DNA of 64,000 nt from the NCBI GenBank assembly GCA_032718475.1, contig JAUCBJ010007284.1:25476-89475 (forward strand), written 5' to 3'. The DNA is from Nemertoderma westbladi. Taxonomy: Eukaryota > Xenacoelomorpha > Nemertodermatida > Nemertodermatidae. This document shows positions 62,376 through 64,000 of this stretch, in pieces. The translations under genes and the position numbers were made by a program. Every line of letters starts with the position of its first letter. Within the stretch, counting starts at the first letter, position 1. The notes beneath the pieces are model-generated. The model did no database searches, was not told the DNA's origin, and saw only the letters and a list, made by a program, of their open reading frames with translations.

Positions 62376-64000
62376 TGGTTTGAGATTAAATTATGCACTT
62401 GTTTTAGGCCTATTTATTTGATTAATTATTGTAGTACCACGACTGAAAATATTTATTTATATATTATTTTTTGGCTAGAGTTCCGTCCGTCCCCCCATTT
62501 TAATTTTAAACCAAAATGTACAAGTTTGCTAGCTGTCACCTTTTAGTGTTTGTGTAAAGTGTTCTAGAACATTTCATAATTGCTTTTTTTAATTATGATC
62601 TAGAACAAGTAATAATTTGTTCTAGACCATTTTGAAAAAGTGGAACATTTTATTTTTTTTATTTTTTTATGAATTCATTGCATTCAACATTTCCATAGAT
62701 ATTTAAACAGTATTTGATTTAATTAGCACGCGTGTGGGGCGTCGCGCAGCACGCGAACTTGAGCAAGTTCGATTTGATCTTGAGTCAAAAGTTCGAGAGG
62801 TATTTGCCCGTAACTTTCATAAATATTGGAACTTTTTCTCTAGTATGCCCATACAAAATTTGGTTGAAAATGGTTTAAAATCTTCAAGAGTTATTTACGA
62901 ATGAATTTTTCATTACAGACGGACAGAGAAACAGTCGGACAGACAGACAGACGGCCATGAAATTTTGCCCTATTTACTAATTATAATTGTGCGCTAAGGC
63001 TCGCCCTGACTGCGTGGCTCGCCCCACAGGGTAGGTTACTATTTATTTATTTATTATTTATATATTTATTTCTGCCCTCTTTTCTCATTTGACGACGCCC
63101 GAGGTATTCTATCATTTTAACATTGTATTTTTCTGTATACATCCTGCAGAAAATTCCTTATTTATAATATACGCCACGTAATACCGGTATTTGATTTAGT
63201 TTTACTCTTTTCAATTCCAGTTCATTACATAATGCATCTTTTATTTTTTGAAAAAAAATAAAACTGCGCTTAAAAATAGCTAGTAAATTTTTTTTAAAAC
63301 ACTAGCTAGACAAAAAATACTAGCTACCATACAAAAATAATATATATTTTTTTGCAGCGGGATATGTTCTAGAACATTACCCCTTTCGCACCTAATACAC
63401 GATTTTATTTCTGCCCCAAAAACCTAAACTAAAATCACAAATTTGAAGTCTGTTTGTCTTTCTGTCAGTCAAGACGAAGAATAAAATCTAACTAACAGTC
63501 TCGTTGTGGGGGTTTTAAGGGTTGGTGATTTCATTTCTGATGCCAGTTTTCACTTTTACTTAAATCTAGTATGTCTGTCTATCGGTCTGTCTTTCTGACA
63601 GTCTGTCTGTCGAAACTTAAGAAAGAATACAAAATAACTATAATATTCAGATATGTTTGATGTTATTTTTGATGAACTGCGCGAAGCCTTAGCATGGTTG
63701 TACCTTTAAACGAGTTGTCTGTTGTTGTCTATTTTTGAGCTGCACTATCTCAGCAATGGCTCTGTCAAATAGATTGAAGCTTTTTTTGTGTGTAGTAGCC
63801 GAAAGTTTAGAAAACTTTCGAAATTTTGACGTCGTGCAATTACGTGGTCCGCCGCTAGGAGGCGCTAAATATATCTTTGTATACATAAATATATCTTTGT
63901 ATACATTTTAATAACTTTTAAACCATTCGAGGGATTTTCATGACGGGTATAAACATAAAATATCAAATCTGCCTGTTACATACTCCGTTATCAACTCGAA
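62376..64000. other. AT-rich non-coding flank
   Basis: No gene is supported. Visible structures are repeated TTCTAGAAC/GTTCTAGA motifs (62560-62650 and 63366), a GACA-rich tract near 62926-62955 facing GTCT-rich tracts near 63450 and 63570-63615, and a 20-bp tandem duplication AATATATCTTTGTATACATA near 63868-63905. The GACAGACAGACGG-(N)-TGAAATTTT tract resembles LINE 3' tails but is not assignable. Confidence 0.5.

Overview
The window is animal nuclear DNA, probably from an aquatic invertebrate; the species cannot be fixed from sequence alone. The signs are AT-rich intergenic DNA, a spliced SMC1-type exon, a TMEM151-like receptor gene, and a dense pile of metazoan retroelements (BEL/Pao, Ty3/Gypsy, an RTE-like LINE, an L2/CR1-like LINE, a tRNA-headed SINE and a MITE). 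Nearly all of it is mobile-element sequence. Only about 28.7-36.2 kb looks like host territory.

Layout. 1-149 is an inverted LTR fragment. 150-11973 is BEL-1 (+), a 5'-truncated BEL/Pao copy with an open pol, a 1.6-kb spacer, a broken third ORF (ORF3) and a 1.26-kb 3' LTR. 11974-22835 is BEL-2 (-), which has a 5' LTR, leader and gag, a 1.44-kb gag-protease segment in three tandem copies, and a pol that lost its reverse transcriptase. 22836-28039 is a decayed Ty3/Gypsy element (Gypsy-1) split by an RTE-like LINE (LINE-1) with clear target-site duplications. 28040-36276 holds LINE debris, one intact single-exon host gene (signal peptide, EGF and sushi-like ectodomain, TMEM151-like membrane part), two exons of a broken SMC1 gene, L2/SINE remnants and a MITE. 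36277-57299 is BEL-3 (-), a complete 21-kb insertion with 1.21-kb LTRs and the 5-bp duplication GAGGG. A second LINE copy (LINE-2) sits in its 3' LTR and a 1.23-kb foreign block sits in its gag. 57594-62370 is Gypsy-2 (+), GC-rich and young, with 322-bp LTRs that are almost identical and the duplication GTAAA. Its integrase has lost its catalytic core. 62376-64000 is AT-rich non-coding DNA.

The most unusual system is the BEL/Pao family itself. Besides gag-protease-RT-RNase H-integrase, it carries a third ORF of 1417 codons. That ORF lies downstream of pol, beyond a conserved 1.6-kb non-coding spacer. It has zinc-knuckle-like Cys/His clusters near both ends and a basic tail, and no visible signal peptide or membrane segment, so it does not look like an envelope gene. 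It is intact in BEL-3 and present, with three lesions, in BEL-1. None of the three BEL copies looks autonomous, but between them every module is intact at least once. The nesting gives a partial order of events: Gypsy-1 before LINE-1, BEL-3 before LINE-2, and Gypsy-2 among the youngest.
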